Part shown: in pieces, positions 45,323-54,263 of the stretch | Layout: every line of letters begins with the position of its first letter | Position numbering within the stretch: position 1 is the stretch's first letter | Origin: Aestuariivirga sp. | GTDB taxonomy: Bacteria; Pseudomonadota; Alphaproteobacteria; Rhizobiales; Aestuariivirgaceae | Length of the DNA: 64,000 nt | NCBI GenBank assembly: GCA_030680855.1 | Contig: JAUXUN010000044.1 | Span: 1 to 64,000 of the forward strand | Direction of reading: 5' to 3' | Position numbers and translations under genes: made by a program | Notes under the pieces: model-generated | The model's input: the letters and a program-made list of their open reading frames with translations, nothing else | Database searches by the model: none | Told to the model about the DNA's origin: nothing

Positions 45323-47002
45323 ATGCGCCTGCGTTTAGCCACCTTCATTCTTGTCACTACCTGCCTTACGCCAGTCTTTGCGGCTGATCTTAAAGTTTCC
45401 TCCCATGTGGCTGCGGTCACGGTTTATCCAAGTGGAGCGGAGGTCACGCGCGTGACGGAAGCCCGTCTCCTGGCCGGGGAGACAACCCTCATTCTGGAAG
45501 ATTTGCCGGGTGAACTCGACGCCCAATCCATACGGGTGGAGGGAGCAGGCGGCGCGGGTCTTGAGATCGGGTCGGTTTATTCGAAGCTCATCTATCTTTC
45601 AACCGCGGCCCAGGACGCCGAACGCAAGAGTCTGGAAAAGGAAATTGAAACGCTGGGTGATGAGCGCCAGGCGCTGGACCAGACATTGTCTGATGCGGAT
45701 TACCAGAAAAGGCTGCTGCTTTCGCTTGCCGACAAGCAACTGGTTCCATCTTCGGACGAAAAATCCAAGACGGTGGATGCAGCGCAACTTGGCTCCTTGT
45801 TTGATCTGGTCAGTGCGAAATTAAACCTGATTTCGAAGACCATCCATGAAGCGCAGATCCGCCAGCGCGACATCGACAAACAGGTGGGTGAACTTCACAA
45901 CAAGCTGGCGGGCATTGCCCCGGCGCAAGTTGCCCGAATGCAAGTGGCGGTACATTTGACGGCGCCGGTGGAAACCAATGGCACCTTCAAGGTGAAATAC
46001 CGGGTAGGCAATGCGGGCTGGGCGCCGTTTTATGATGCCAGGCTTACGACGCCGGAGAAAAACCAGAAGTCGAAGCTCGAGCTGGTGCGGCGGGCCGAGG
46101 TGATGCAGGCAACCGGTGAAAGCTGGGAAAATGTGGCGCTGACACTTTCTACGGCGCGGCCGCTGGGCGCTACAGCCGCGCCTGACCTTTACGAACAGGA
46201 AATCCAGATCTACGAGCCCCTGGCGGCAAGGATGAAAAAAGAGAGGGACAGCATTGCCGGCAATGAGCTTGGTCTTGTGGCGCCAGAGTCCGCCCCCACG
46301 GTTTCACAGGACGCGGCTTCGCCAAATGAATTCAAGTCCGTTGTGCAAAAACAGGCCATCGTTGAACTGGCGGGCTTCCAGGCGCTCTATGGCATTCAGG
46401 GCCGGGTGAGCGTCGATAATTCCGGGACATCCAAGAAGGTGCGCATTGCAACGGATGGCTATGACGCCACCTTGAACGCACTCGTGGTGCCGAAACTCGA
46501 TGCTTCCGCCTATCTCACCGCCGCCTTCACCATCAAGGGTGAAGCGCCGATGCTGCCGGGCATGGTCAATCTCTACCGTGATGGCGTGCTCATGGGGCAG
46601 GGGGCCCTGCCGCTTCTGAGCCCCGATGAGGAAGCCAAGCTTGGCTTTGGGGCCGATGACCTGATCAAGGTGAAGCGCGCCGAAGTGAAGCGCAAGAAGG
46701 GCGAGGAAGGCCTTATCTCCACCTCAAATGTGGAAGAACGGGCCTGGGACATTGTGGTGAAGAACCTCCATGCCGCGGCCATTCCGGTGACTGTCATCGA
46801 TCAGCTGCCGTTCTCGGCCAATGAGAAAGTCACGGTGGAGCCCATGGCCCAAATGACGCCGCCCACCGAGAAGGATTTGAACAAGCGCCGGGGCGTGATG
46901 GCCTGGCGGTTCGACCTGGAAAGCAAGGCGGAAAACACCATTAAATTCGGTTACAAAGTGGCCTGGCCCCAGAACATGCAAGTTGGGATGAATCTGGAGT
47001 AG
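45323..47002 (+). CDS. DUF4139 (MuiA-like) secreted protein
   Basis: A 559-residue protein with a signal peptide (LATFILVTTCLTPVFA) and the two parts of the mucoidy-inhibitor MuiA family: an N-terminal DUF4140 domain (KVSSHVAAVTVYPSGAEVTR, followed by coiled-coil segments) and a C-terminal DUF4139 beta domain (VKYRVGNAGWAPFYDARLTT; GESWENVALTLSTARP). The molecular function is not known. A strong GGAGGAAA precedes the ATG; it can pair with TTTCCTCC 14 bases upstream, so translation may be held down by an 8-bp stem. Confidence 0.85.
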   Translation: MRLRLATFILVTTCLTPVFAADLKVSSHVAAVTVYPSGAEVTRVTEARLLAGETTLILEDLPGELDAQSIRVEGAGGAGLEIGSVYSKLIYLSTAAQDAERKSLEKEIETLGDERQALDQTLSDADYQKRLLLSLADKQLVPSSDEKSKTVDAAQLGSLFDLVSAKLNLISKTIHEAQIRQRDIDKQVGELHNKLAGIAPAQVARMQVAVHLTAPVETNGTFKVKYRVGNAGWAPFYDARLTTPEKNQKSKLELVRRAEVMQATGESWENVALTLSTARPLGATAAPDLYEQEIQIYEPLAARMKKERDSIAGNELGLVAPESAPTVSQDAASPNEFKSVVQKQAIVELAGFQALYGIQGRVSVDNSGTSKKVRIATDGYDATLNALVVPKLDASAYLTAAFTIKGEAPMLPGMVNLYRDGVLMGQGALPLLSPDEEAKLGFGADDLIKVKRAEVKRKKGEEGLISTSNVEERAWDIVVKNLHAAAIPVTVIDQLPFSANEKVTVEPMAQMTPPTEKDLNKRRGVMAWRFDLESKAENTIKFGYKVAWPQNMQVGMNLE

Positions 47003-47038
47003 CATTTGCTCTGGCCCGGCTTTCGTGTATGACCTGTC

Positions 47039-47071
47039 AACGGCTCCGGAGAGAATCTCTCCGGGGCCGTT
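47039..47071 (+). promoter_or_regulatory. Long hairpin between DUF4139 gene and purA
   Basis: Positions 47039-47053 and 47057-47071 form a 15-bp stem with a single G-U wobble and a three-base loop. No T-run follows, so it is not a standard terminator; it ends 23 bases before the purA ATG and would sit in its 5' leader. It may protect the mRNA end of the upstream gene or affect purA. Confidence 0.6.
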
Positions 47072-47094
47072 CGCACGTCTAACAGGAGTTTGGA

Positions 47095-48387
47095 ATGGCC
47101 AATGTGGCGGTGGTCGGAGCCCAATGGGGCGACGAGGGCAAGGGCAAGCTGGTTGACTGGCTGTCGGAACGGGCCGATGTGGTCGTGCGCTTCCAGGGCG
47201 GGCACAATGCGGGCCATACCCTTGTCATCGACGGTGTCACCTACAAGCTTTCGCTGCTGCCTTCGGGCATCGTGCGGCCGGGCAAGCTGTCGATCATCGG
47301 CAACGGCGTGGTGATCGACCCCTGGGCGCTTATTGCTGAAATCGAGAAGCTTTCATCGCAAGGGGTTTCGGTTAACCGCGCGAATTTGCGCATTGCCGGA
47401 AATGCCACGCTCATTCTGCCGCTGCACGGCGAGCTTGACCGCATCCGCGAGGAAGCAGCCGGTGCCGCCAAGATTGGAACCACGGGGCGCGGCATTGGCC
47501 CCGCCTATGAAGACAAGGTTGGCCGGCGCGCCATCCGGGTGAATGATCTGGCCGATCTTTCAATTCTGGGCCCCAAGATCGAGCGCCTGCTTGCCCACCA
47601 CAATGCGCTGCGGCGCGGCCTTGGGCAGGCCGAAATCCTGGCGGCGGATCTGTTCAAGCAGCTCAGCGAGATCGCGCCAAAGATTCTGATCTATTCTGAT
47701 GCCGTATGGTCGCTGCTTGATGAAGTGAAGCGCGAAGGCAAGCGCATTCTCTTCGAGGGGGCGCAGGGCGTTTTGCTTGATATCGATCACGGCACATACC
47801 CCTATGTCACCTCTTCCAACACGGTTGCCGGACAGGCGGCGGCGGGTTCCGGCCTCGGGCCTTCCAGCATTGGCTATGTGCTGGGAATCGCCAAGGCCTA
47901 CACCACGCGGGTGGGTTCCGGCCCGTTTCCCACCGAACAGGAAAATGAGGTTGGCGAATATATTGGCCAGCGGGGCCGTGAATTTGGAACCGTGACGGGG
48001 CGCAAGCGCCGCTGCGGCTGGTTTGACGCGGTGCTGGTGCGGCAAGCCATCAAGACATCAGGCATCCATGGCATTGCCCTCACCAAGCTCGATGTGCTCG
48101 ATGGACTGCCGGAAATCAAGGTGTGTGTGGGCTACAGCCTTGACGGCAAACGCATCGAACAATTTCCAGCGGCGGAAGAAGCGCAGAAGCGGGTTGAGCC
48201 GATCTATGAGAATTTCGAAGGCTGGAAGGATACCACGGCAGGCGCCCGCTCCTGGGCGCAACTTCCGGCGCAGGCCATCAAATACGTGAAGTATCTTGAG
48301 GAATTGATCGAGTGCCCTGTGGCACTGCTGTCAACCTCGCCTGAACGCGAGGACACAATCCTGATGCGCGATCCGTTTGAGGACTGA
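47095..48387 (+). CDS. purA: Adenylosuccinate synthase
   Basis: A 430-residue GTP-dependent enzyme joining IMP and aspartate to adenylosuccinate in AMP synthesis. The P-loop-like [16 protein letters not shown] (about residues 7-22) with catalytic Asp, the [13 protein letters not shown] loop with catalytic His (about 40), [14 protein letters not shown] and the [15 protein letters not shown] switch region are all present. Length is typical. CAGGAG precedes the ATG. A membrane-protein gene follows convergently on the opposite strand, starting at the next base. Confidence 0.98.
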   Translation: MANVAVVGAQWGDEGKGKLVDWLSERADVVVRFQGGHNAGHTLVIDGVTYKLSLLPSGIVRPGKLSIIGNGVVIDPWALIAEIEKLSSQGVSVNRANLRIAGNATLILPLHGELDRIREEAAGAAKIGTTGRGIGPAYEDKVGRRAIRVNDLADLSILGPKIERLLAHHNALRRGLGQAEILAADLFKQLSEIAPKILIYSDAVWSLLDEVKREGKRILFEGAQGVLLDIDHGTYPYVTSSNTVAGQAAAGSGLGPSSIGYVLGIAKAYTTRVGSGPFPTEQENEVGEYIGQRGREFGTVTGRKRRCGWFDAVLVRQAIKTSGIHGIALTKLDVLDGLPEIKVCVGYSLDGKRIEQFPAAEEAQKRVEPIYENFEGWKDTTAGARSWAQLPAQAIKYVKYLEELIECPVALLSTSPEREDTILMRDPFED

Positions 48388-49152
48388 TCAGAACTTCCGC
48401 TTTTCGACAAAGAAGCCATATAGCGAGCTCAACAGGCTGACACTGAAGAGCGAGAGAAAAAGATTCACCGGGACACTCAGGACCAGGGCGAGAACCTTGG
48501 CCGTTGTCATGTTGGCGTTGCCGACAGCGGATAGAACGATGCCAAGCGCCAGAAACGTGGCAAAGAGGATGAGCCCGTTCAGCGCCAGGAGTCCGGCAAA
48601 TTGCAGGTTGTTGCCCTGGGTCACCTGCAAGGCCGCGGTGATGCCGAAATCCTTACGGTCAAGGGCAATGGCCGGCAGGGCAACAGACATGCGCATGATA
48701 TAGATGCCGGCCACGAAAAAAGGGACCACAAGCAGGGGGCCGAGGTTTGGCAGGGCTGCAACGAAAGCGAGTGAGAGAGCCAGGACCGGGATGAGCGTTG
48801 CAAGCATGATCAACAGGGTGCGCCCGACATAATTCCACACGGGGCGGTCAAGCCGGAATATCTTTTCAGATGAGGTGATTTCATCAAGCAGGATATAGCG
48901 GTGCCAGTTCACGGCAATGGAGGAAAAAATCACCAGGCTAAATGCGGCAATGACAAGTTCCATCGGACTCGGGAGAATCATGTTAGCGGGGCCATTTGCC
49001 GGATCGGGGGCCACGGAAAAACTGCGGTCAATGAGGCTCATTGCGGCGAGCACCAATATCCAGGGCAGGCCAATCCTCACTCCCGCATTGCGGAACTGAA
49101 AAACCGCCTTCAGGGCATGATTGATGGTTTGAAACGGAGGCAACTTGTTCAT
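48388..49152 (-). CDS. Polytopic membrane protein of unknown function
   Basis: A 254-residue protein with about five or six membrane segments (for example GLPWILVLAAMSLI, ELVIAAFSLVIFSSIAV, LLIMLATLIPVLALSLAFVA, FAGLLALNGLILFATFLALG) and an amphipathic basic N-terminus (NHALKAVFQFRNAGVRIG). The hydrophilic loop NWHRYILLDEITSSEKIF is a recognisable feature of a Hyphomicrobiales membrane family without a known role. The ATG is at 49150-49152. It ends one base from the purA stop, so the two transcripts converge. Confidence 0.75.
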   Translation of the reverse strand: MNKLPPFQTINHALKAVFQFRNAGVRIGLPWILVLAAMSLIDRSFSVAPDPANGPANMILPSPMELVIAAFSLVIFSSIAVNWHRYILLDEITSSEKIFRLDRPVWNYVGRTLLIMLATLIPVLALSLAFVAALPNLGPLLVVPFFVAGIYIMRMSVALPAIALDRKDFGITAALQVTQGNNLQFAGLLALNGLILFATFLALGIVLSAVGNANMTTAKVLALVLSVPVNLFLSLFSVSLLSSLYGFFVEKRKF

Positions 49153-49182
49153 GGGATGCGGACACTCTTTGCTGCGAGGGTC

Positions 49183-50583
49183 TTAGCGAATAACTCTTAT
49201 CTTTGAAAGCGCGGCATTCTCTTGCGCGAGAGTGTCGGAAAAATTCTTGAGGATGATGGCAGCCAGGTTCGCTTTGGCTGTCGGTAAGCCACAGAGGAAG
49301 CCTTGCAGGTAGTCACAGTTCAGGTTGCGCAGGGTCGCCATTTGCTCGACTGTCTCAATGCCTTCGGCGGTCACCTCGATGCCGAGGTTCCGGCTGAGGT
49401 CGATGATGGACTTGAGGATGCTGGGGGCCTTTGGCGTGGTGTCGAGCGCATGAATGAAAGAGCGGTCGATTTTCAGCTTCGAAAAGGGAAATTGCCAGAG
49501 GTAGCTGAGGCTTGAATAGCCGGTGCCAAAGTCATCAAGTGTAATGGCACAGCCCATGCCGCGCAGGGCATTGAGTTGCGAGAGAACCAGTTCATGGTTC
49601 TTCAGGAAAGTTCCTTCGGTAATTTCGATGTCAAGCCGGTAGGCGGGAAACTGGGTGCGCTGGAGGGCGGAGTTGACCTCGGCCAGCAAGGTTCCCGTAT
49701 AGAACTGGGCCGGTGAAAAATTGACGCCGACCACAAGATGCGAGGGCCACTCAACTGCGGTGCGGCAGACCTCTTCGATGCACCAGGCGCCAAGCCTTGA
49801 GATGAGGCCGGTTTCCTCGGAGATGGGAATAAATTCTGTTGGCATGATGTTGCCGAATTCGGGGTGCTTCAACCGCATCAGGGCTTCGAAGCCCACGAGC
49901 TTACCGGAATTGAAGGCAAAGAAGGGCTGGTAGACCATTTCAAACTGGTTTTGTTCAACCGCCTTGGTGACGATGGACACGAGATCGCTGCGGCGCTTTG
50001 CGGCTTGGGCTTCCGCCGGATCAAAGAAGGCGTATCCGGGGCTGCCGCTTTCGGACGAGGCGCGCAGGGCAAGGCCAGCATGATGCAACAGGGTTGCGGC
50101 ATCCTGAACCGTGCCGGTGGTCAGGGCTACGCCGGCAATGGCCTCAATGTTCAGCATATGATCGCCCCAGGGGACGGGCCTTGAGCACAGGGCAACCAGT
50201 TGCTTGGCGGTTTGCAGGGCGAGCACAGGATCGCTGACCCTGTAAAGAAAAATTCCAAAGCTCTTGTGGTCGATCCGGCCAATGATGCGGTTTTCGACAG
50301 GAGCGCGTTGAAGCCGTTCGGCCAATTGACGGATAACCGAACCAATCGTTTTGCGGCCATAGGCTTCGCCTATTCTGGAAAGGCCCTTGATCCTGATTTC
50401 AATGAACGTAGCACTCAGGGGCTGGGGGCCAGCCTTGGCAATTTCGGCGTTGATGTCACCAAGCAAGGCTTCGTGATTGGGCAGGCCCGTATCCTGGTCA
50501 TAGATCGAGAGCTGCTGCAATTGCTTGCGCAGGGAACTCATCTCGGGCGCGTCCGGGGCGTGCGCTAACGGGTCGGAAATCAT
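49183..50583 (-). CDS. EAL-domain cyclic-di-GMP phosphodiesterase with degenerate GGDEF domain
   Basis: A 466-residue cytoplasmic protein. Residues about 25-190 form a diguanylate-cyclase-like fold, but the catalytic GGDEF is replaced by IDHKSFGI, so synthesis of c-di-GMP is unlikely. The EAL domain (about 215-455) keeps GFEALMRLKHP, VNFSPAQF, DIEITEGTFL, DDFGTGYSSLSYL, KIDRSFI and EGIET, so phosphodiesterase activity is plausible. No membrane segment is present. I start at ATG 50581-50583; the open frame to 50811 overlaps the divergent CAP gene and is not protein-like. Confidence 0.9.
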   Translation of the reverse strand: MISDPLAHAPDAPEMSSLRKQLQQLSIYDQDTGLPNHEALLGDINAEIAKAGPQPLSATFIEIRIKGLSRIGEAYGRKTIGSVIRQLAERLQRAPVENRIIGRIDHKSFGIFLYRVSDPVLALQTAKQLVALCSRPVPWGDHMLNIEAIAGVALTTGTVQDAATLLHHAGLALRASSESGSPGYAFFDPAEAQAAKRRSDLVSIVTKAVEQNQFEMVYQPFFAFNSGKLVGFEALMRLKHPEFGNIMPTEFIPISEETGLISRLGAWCIEEVCRTAVEWPSHLVVGVNFSPAQFYTGTLLAEVNSALQRTQFPAYRLDIEITEGTFLKNHELVLSQLNALRGMGCAITLDDFGTGYSSLSYLWQFPFSKLKIDRSFIHALDTTPKAPSILKSIIDLSRNLGIEVTAEGIETVEQMATLRNLNCDYLQGFLCGLPTAKANLAAIILKNFSDTLAQENAALSKIRVIR

Positions 50584-50677
50584 CGTGTATGACAATTGGC
50601 CTTGGCTTCGGTTCAGGCCATAATGGTTAGGAAGAATGAAATAATGTATAAAAATTTGGAACTTGACTGAGGGCCTT

Positions 50678-51328
50678 ATGAAATATTTTTCCCGCAATGG
50701 GGGAACTTCCGGGATGCCGGGGTTGATTGCAACCCTATGTAAATACGTGCTTATTTGGCTTGTGTTGGACCTGGTTTTGCTCCCAGGGGCAGCCTTTGAG
50801 GCCAGTGCCAAAACCTATCTGGAAACAGCCCTTGGATCGCTTAAGAACCTGCCTGCCGATGCACGCATCCGCGAGGATCTGGAAGCTGTAATCGCGGGGC
50901 AGGCCAATGCCTACCGGCAGTCGAAAGGGATATCATCCCTGCAGGCGAGCTCCCGGCTGCGGGATGCGGCGCGGGCCCAGGCCGTTGACATGATGCTCAA
51001 CGGCTATGTGGGCCACAAGGCAAGTTCGGGCCATGAATTTGACTCGCGCATGCGGGCTTTCCTGGGAAGTCCCATAATGATGATGCCGCGCATGGCGGAG
51101 AATGCCGCCCGTGACACGCAAAAAGGCGAAGCCGATGCAGGCAAGGCGCGGCGACTTTTCCAGCAATGGGTGGAGAGCCGATCGCACCGCAAAACCTTGC
51201 TCAACAGCGGCTACAAGTTCGTTTCCACAGGGGTGGTGCAGCGGGGCAACAAGATCTGGGCTGTCCAGATATTCTTTGCACCGCTGCCGGAAGGCGTGAA
51301 AGTTTTGGGAGGCAGTGGGCTCTACTGA
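50678..51328 (+). CDS. CAP (SCP/PR1) domain secreted protein
   Basis: A 216-residue protein with an N-terminal hydrophobic signal or anchor (LCKYVLIWLVLDLVLLPGAA) and a bacterial CAP domain from about residue 70: QANAYRQSKGISSLQASSRL, AQAVDMMLNGYVGHKASSGH, ENAARDT and WVESRSHRKTLLNSGYKFVS. This order of His/Glu-containing motifs is that of the YkwD-type CAP superfamily; roles in bacteria are poorly defined. ATG 50678 has GAGGG upstream; TTG 50663 is less likely. It is divergent from the EAL gene and convergent with rpoH. Confidence 0.85.
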   Translation: MKYFSRNGGTSGMPGLIATLCKYVLIWLVLDLVLLPGAAFEASAKTYLETALGSLKNLPADARIREDLEAVIAGQANAYRQSKGISSLQASSRLRDAARAQAVDMMLNGYVGHKASSGHEFDSRMRAFLGSPIMMMPRMAENAARDTQKGEADAGKARRLFQQWVESRSHRKTLLNSGYKFVSTGVVQRGNKIWAVQIFFAPLPEGVKVLGGSGLY

Positions 51329-51337
51329 AGGTTCAGG

Positions 51338-52249
51338 TCAGTAGCTGAGTGCCGCTGCAGGCGCTGCTTTCGGGGCCAGGGCCTTTTGGGCCGCGTTTTT
51401 CACGGCCTTCTGGACCTTTTCGAAAGCCCGCACCTCAATCTGCCGGATGCGCTCACGCGAGACGTCGAATTCCTTTGAAAGGTCTTCGAGGGTCATCGGG
51501 TCATCCTGCAGCTTGCGGGCTTCGAACACGCGGCGCTCCCGGTCAGTCAACTTGTCCAGGGCTTTCGTCAGCATGTCCTTGCGCATGGCGGACTCCTCGT
51601 TTTCAACGAGAATGTCTTCCTGGCTTTCGCTGTCATCGACCAGCCAATCCTGCCATTCGCCTTCGGCGTCAGCGCTCACATGGGCATTGAGCGAGGCGTC
51701 GCCGCCAAGCCTGCGGTTCATGTTGATGACTTCCTGTTCCTCGACACCAAGCCGCGTGGCAATGAGCTTCACCTGATCCGGCTTCAGATCGCCTTCTTCA
51801 AGAGCCTGAATCTGGCCCTTCATCTTGCGCAGATTGAAGAACAGCTTCTTCTGGCTGGCGGTGGTGCCCATTTTCACAAGCGACCATGAACGCAGCACGT
51901 ATTCCTGGATGGAAGCCTTGATCCACCACATGGCATAGGTCGCCAGCCTGAAGCCCTTGTCGGGCTCGAAGCGCTTAACCGCCTGCATGAGGCCCACGTT
52001 GCCTTCGGAGATCACTTCACCGATCGGCAAGCCATAGCCGCGGTAGCCCATGGCAATCTTGGCCACAAGGCGCAAATGGCTGGTGATCATGCGCTCAGCC
52101 GCTTTGCTGTCGGCATGTTCCTTCCAGCGCTTGGCCAGCATGAATTCTTCTTCCGGGGCGAGCATCGGAAACAGGCGGATTTCCTGCAGATAGCGGTTGA
52201 GACCGCCTTCACCTGAGGCAATTGCCGGCAATGATGTGGAGCGCGCCAT
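51338..52249 (-). CDS. rpoH: RNA polymerase sigma factor RpoH (sigma32)
   Basis: A 303-residue heat-shock sigma factor. Region 2 is clear (SHLRLVAKIAMGYRGYGLPI, EGNVGLMQAVKRFEPDKGFR, FRLATYAMWWIKASIQEYVL with the DNA-melting aromatics), as is the RpoH box QKKLFFNLRK, and region 4 contains LTDRERRVFEARKL and LSKEFDVSRERIRQIEVRAF. The Ala/Pro-rich tail is common in alphaproteobacteria. AGGAAGGA lies upstream of the ATG. The neighbour rluD on the same strand is a conserved alphaproteobacterial pairing. Confidence 0.97.
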   Translation of the reverse strand: MARSTSLPAIASGEGGLNRYLQEIRLFPMLAPEEEFMLAKRWKEHADSKAAERMITSHLRLVAKIAMGYRGYGLPIGEVISEGNVGLMQAVKRFEPDKGFRLATYAMWWIKASIQEYVLRSWSLVKMGTTASQKKLFFNLRKMKGQIQALEEGDLKPDQVKLIATRLGVEEQEVINMNRRLGGDASLNAHVSADAEGEWQDWLVDDSESQEDILVENEESAMRKDMLTKALDKLTDRERRVFEARKLQDDPMTLEDLSKEFDVSRERIRQIEVRAFEKVQKAVKNAAQKALAPKAAPAAALSY

Positions 52250-52363
52250 AATTCTTATTCCTTCCTCATTTTCCCGAGTTTTCCGCTCGGGTAAGTAAAC
52301 AATATAGTACAGATTGCGACAAAAATAAGATACTAAACAAGTTACCGTTTAACTTTATTTTGA
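52250..52363 (-). promoter_or_regulatory. rpoH upstream region with 5' leader hairpin
   Basis: The 114 bases between rluD and rpoH hold no gene. A TATATT-type -10 lies near 52305-52310 on the reverse strand, and downstream of it a 6-bp stem (52273-52278 with 52286-52291) forms in the leader before the ribosome site. The stem does not cover the ribosome site as drawn, so a thermosensor role is not supported directly. Confidence 0.4.
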
Positions 52364-53350
52364 TCAGCGCGTGAACGCGGCCAGCAGTTGCATCATATCA
52401 GGGGGCAAGGGGCTTTCAAAGCGCAGGGCCTTGCCGGTCCGGGGGTGTTCAAACCCCAACACACAGGCGTGAAGTGCCTGTCTATTCAATGTGTTAACGG
52501 CATCTCTTGCGGCTTCACTCAAGGTGCTCAGGGAGGCCTTGAAGCTGGCGCCATAGACCCGGTCGCCCAACAGGGGATGGCCTATATGTGTCATGTGCAC
52601 GCGAATTTGATGGGTGCGACCGGTTTCCAGGACGCAGCGGACGAGGCTTGCCAGGGGCGGTTTGCCCAGATTCTCCAGAACTTCGTAGTGGGTGACGGCT
52701 TCGCGCGACAGGGCTGACTTGGAGATAGCCATTTTCTGGCGGTTGCTGTTGCTGCGGGCGATATTGGCCGAAACCGTGCCGCGGTTGCGCTCAGGGATAC
52801 CCCAAACGATGGCCTTATAGGCCCGTTCCAGCCTGCCATCACGCCCGTGGGCGGCGAATTGCTCGGACAGGCCGTGGTGGGCCGCATCATTCTTGGCGAC
52901 GACCAGCAGGCCGCTGGTGTCCTTGTCCAGCCTGTGGACAATGCCGGGGCGCCTTACCCCGCCAATGCCCGACAGGCTGTCGCCGCAATGGGCAATGAGG
53001 GCGTTGACCAGGGTTCCTGTCTCGTTGCCCGCCCCGGGGTGAACCACTAGGCCTGCCGGCTTGTCGATAATGATCAGGTCCTTGTCTTCGTAGACCACAG
53101 TGAGCGGAATGGTTTCGGCCCTTGGTTCGGGTGCCACGGCCGGCGGGATCACCGCTTCCACGCGCTGGCCCGGCTTCAGCTTGTGGCGGGTTTCGGTTGC
53201 GGGAACGCCCTCGACAGAGACCTGGCCTTCCGCGATAAGCCTTTGAAAGCGGGCGCGGCTGACCTCGGGAAAGGCAAGCGCCAGGAAGCGGTCAAGCCGG
53301 TCGGGGGCTTCGACGGTTGCGTTGAGAGTTTGGAAGGATTGCGACGTCAT
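52364..53350 (-). CDS. rluD: RluA-family 23S rRNA pseudouridine synthase (RluD-like)
   Basis: A 328-residue enzyme that converts uridines to pseudouridine in large-subunit rRNA. An N-terminal S4 RNA-binding domain (RLDRFLALAFPEVSRARFQR) is followed by the catalytic domain with GIVHRLDKDTSGLLVVAK, whose Asp (about residue 140) is catalytic, and by GRTHQIRVHMTHIGHPLLGD. Length and domain order match RluD, which modifies helix 69; the exact target is inferred. Its ATG (53348-53350) overlaps the ATG of the divergent gene by two bases. Confidence 0.93.
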   Translation of the reverse strand: MTSQSFQTLNATVEAPDRLDRFLALAFPEVSRARFQRLIAEGQVSVEGVPATETRHKLKPGQRVEAVIPPAVAPEPRAETIPLTVVYEDKDLIIIDKPAGLVVHPGAGNETGTLVNALIAHCGDSLSGIGGVRRPGIVHRLDKDTSGLLVVAKNDAAHHGLSEQFAAHGRDGRLERAYKAIVWGIPERNRGTVSANIARSNSNRQKMAISKSALSREAVTHYEVLENLGKPPLASLVRCVLETGRTHQIRVHMTHIGHPLLGDRVYGASFKASLSTLSEAARDAVNTLNRQALHACVLGFEHPRTGKALRFESPLPPDMMQLLAAFTR

Positions 53351-53663
53351 GGATGATCAAAACTCGAATGCGGGTGAGGCCCCGCCAGTCAACCGGTTTC
53401 TGGTTTTTGCCGTGTATTTCATGGGGGCGCTTATCGTGCTGCTCTTCCTAGGCCTTATTGGCGGCATTATCTACAAGATCAAGAACCGTGTTGCGGCACC
53501 TGACGGTACGGGGCTGGTGGAGCTTGGCCTGCCCGCCGGCACCCAGGTGCGCGAAGCCATCCTTACGGGCGACAGGCTTACGATCAACACCGGCACGGAA
53601 GTTTTCATCGTCGAGGTGAGCAGCCGGAAGGTGTTGCTCCGGGTCAAGGCTGGTTCGCCCTGA
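53349..53663 (+). CDS. Small single-span membrane protein (DUF6476-like)
   Basis: A 104-residue protein with one membrane segment near residues 19-45 (FLVFAVYFMGALIVLLFLGL, then IGGIIYKIK) and a short C-terminal beta-rich domain (LGLPAGTQVREAILTGDRLT, then VFIVEVSSRKVLLRV). Position next to rluD/rpoH and the fold pattern resemble DUF6476, an alphaproteobacterial family without known function; this is a by-eye match. The ATG 53349 overlaps the rluD ATG head to head, so each promoter must lie inside the other gene. Confidence 0.7.
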   Translation: MDDQNSNAGEAPPVNRFLVFAVYFMGALIVLLFLGLIGGIIYKIKNRVAAPDGTGLVELGLPAGTQVREAILTGDRLTINTGTEVFIVEVSSRKVLLRVKAGSP

Positions 53664-53712
53664 CGCTTGCACTCGCGCAACTGGCCCGATATAGGAAAGC
53701 TTCTGGTGGCAG

Positions 53713-53787
53713 GGTCCCTTCGTCTATCGGTTAGGACGACAGCCTCTCACGTTGTAAAGGCGGGTTCGATTCCCGCAGGGATCACCA
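53713..53787 (+). tRNA. tRNA-Glu (anticodon CUC)
   Basis: A full cloverleaf: acceptor GGTCCCT (53713-53719) with AGGGATC (53777-53783, one G-U pair), anticodon stem ACAGC/GTTGT (53739-53743, 53751-53755), seven-base loop with anticodon CTC at 53746-53748, T arm with GGTTCGATTCC, discriminator A and encoded CCA (53785-53787). CUC reads GAG, so glutamate. Confidence 0.95.
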
Positions 53788-54020
53788 ACATTTTGTAATT
53801 TCTCCGTTTTCTTTTCATTTCAGGCGCGCTTGAGAAGCGCATCCGGGAGCGGTTGCCAATTCCGGCACCCGGATGCCGAATGCCCCCTTCTTGCCACATC
53901 GGCACGACATACTCATGCCGCTAATGGGGGCCTAGCTAACCATGACTTCTTGACGTCATTCGCGCGAACTCCCACGCAAAACACCAAAAATGCCCGCAAT
54001 TCAGGGCTAGAGAGGTCATC
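53788..54020. repeat. Gene-free stretch with nested inverted repeats
   Basis: No gene is evident in these 233 bases. A T-rich run directly after the tRNA (about 53791-53820) may help end its transcript. Two palindromes follow: GCGCTT/AAGCGC (53826-53831, 53835-53840) and GCATCCGGG/CCCGGATGC (53839-53847, 53868-53876), which share bases and so could switch. The rest should hold the promoter of the small gene at 54021. Confidence 0.5.
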
Positions 54021-54230
54021 ATGGACAAGAAAAACACAATCATCGGCGTCGTCGCTGTTGTTATTGTGCTGGCGATCATAGGCTGGGCCAGCGGATGGTT
54101 TGGCGGCATGGCACCGCAGGACGCAATGGCTCCTGCCACCACGACAGAACCGCCCGCCGCTCCAGCGACCACCACGGAACAGCCGGCAACCCCGGAACCG
54201 GCTACGCCGCCCGCCACGACCACTCAGTGA
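54021..54230 (+). CDS. Small membrane protein with Pro/Thr-rich tail
   Basis: A 69-residue protein: a short charged start (MDKKN), one membrane segment (TIIGVVAVVIVLAIIGWASG), then about 40 residues made of Thr, Pro, Ala and Glu repeats (APATTTEPPAAPATTTEQPA). The topology suggests a membrane-anchored periplasmic low-complexity tail. AGAGAGG lies before the ATG. Function is unknown; similar short proteins are common in Hyphomicrobiales. The low-complexity tail makes homology calls unreliable. Confidence 0.6.
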   Translation: MDKKNTIIGVVAVVIVLAIIGWASGWFGGMAPQDAMAPATTTEPPAAPATTTEQPATPEPATPPATTTQ

Positions 54231-54263
54231 TTCTTGGCGGGATGTGAGGGGACATACCAAACA

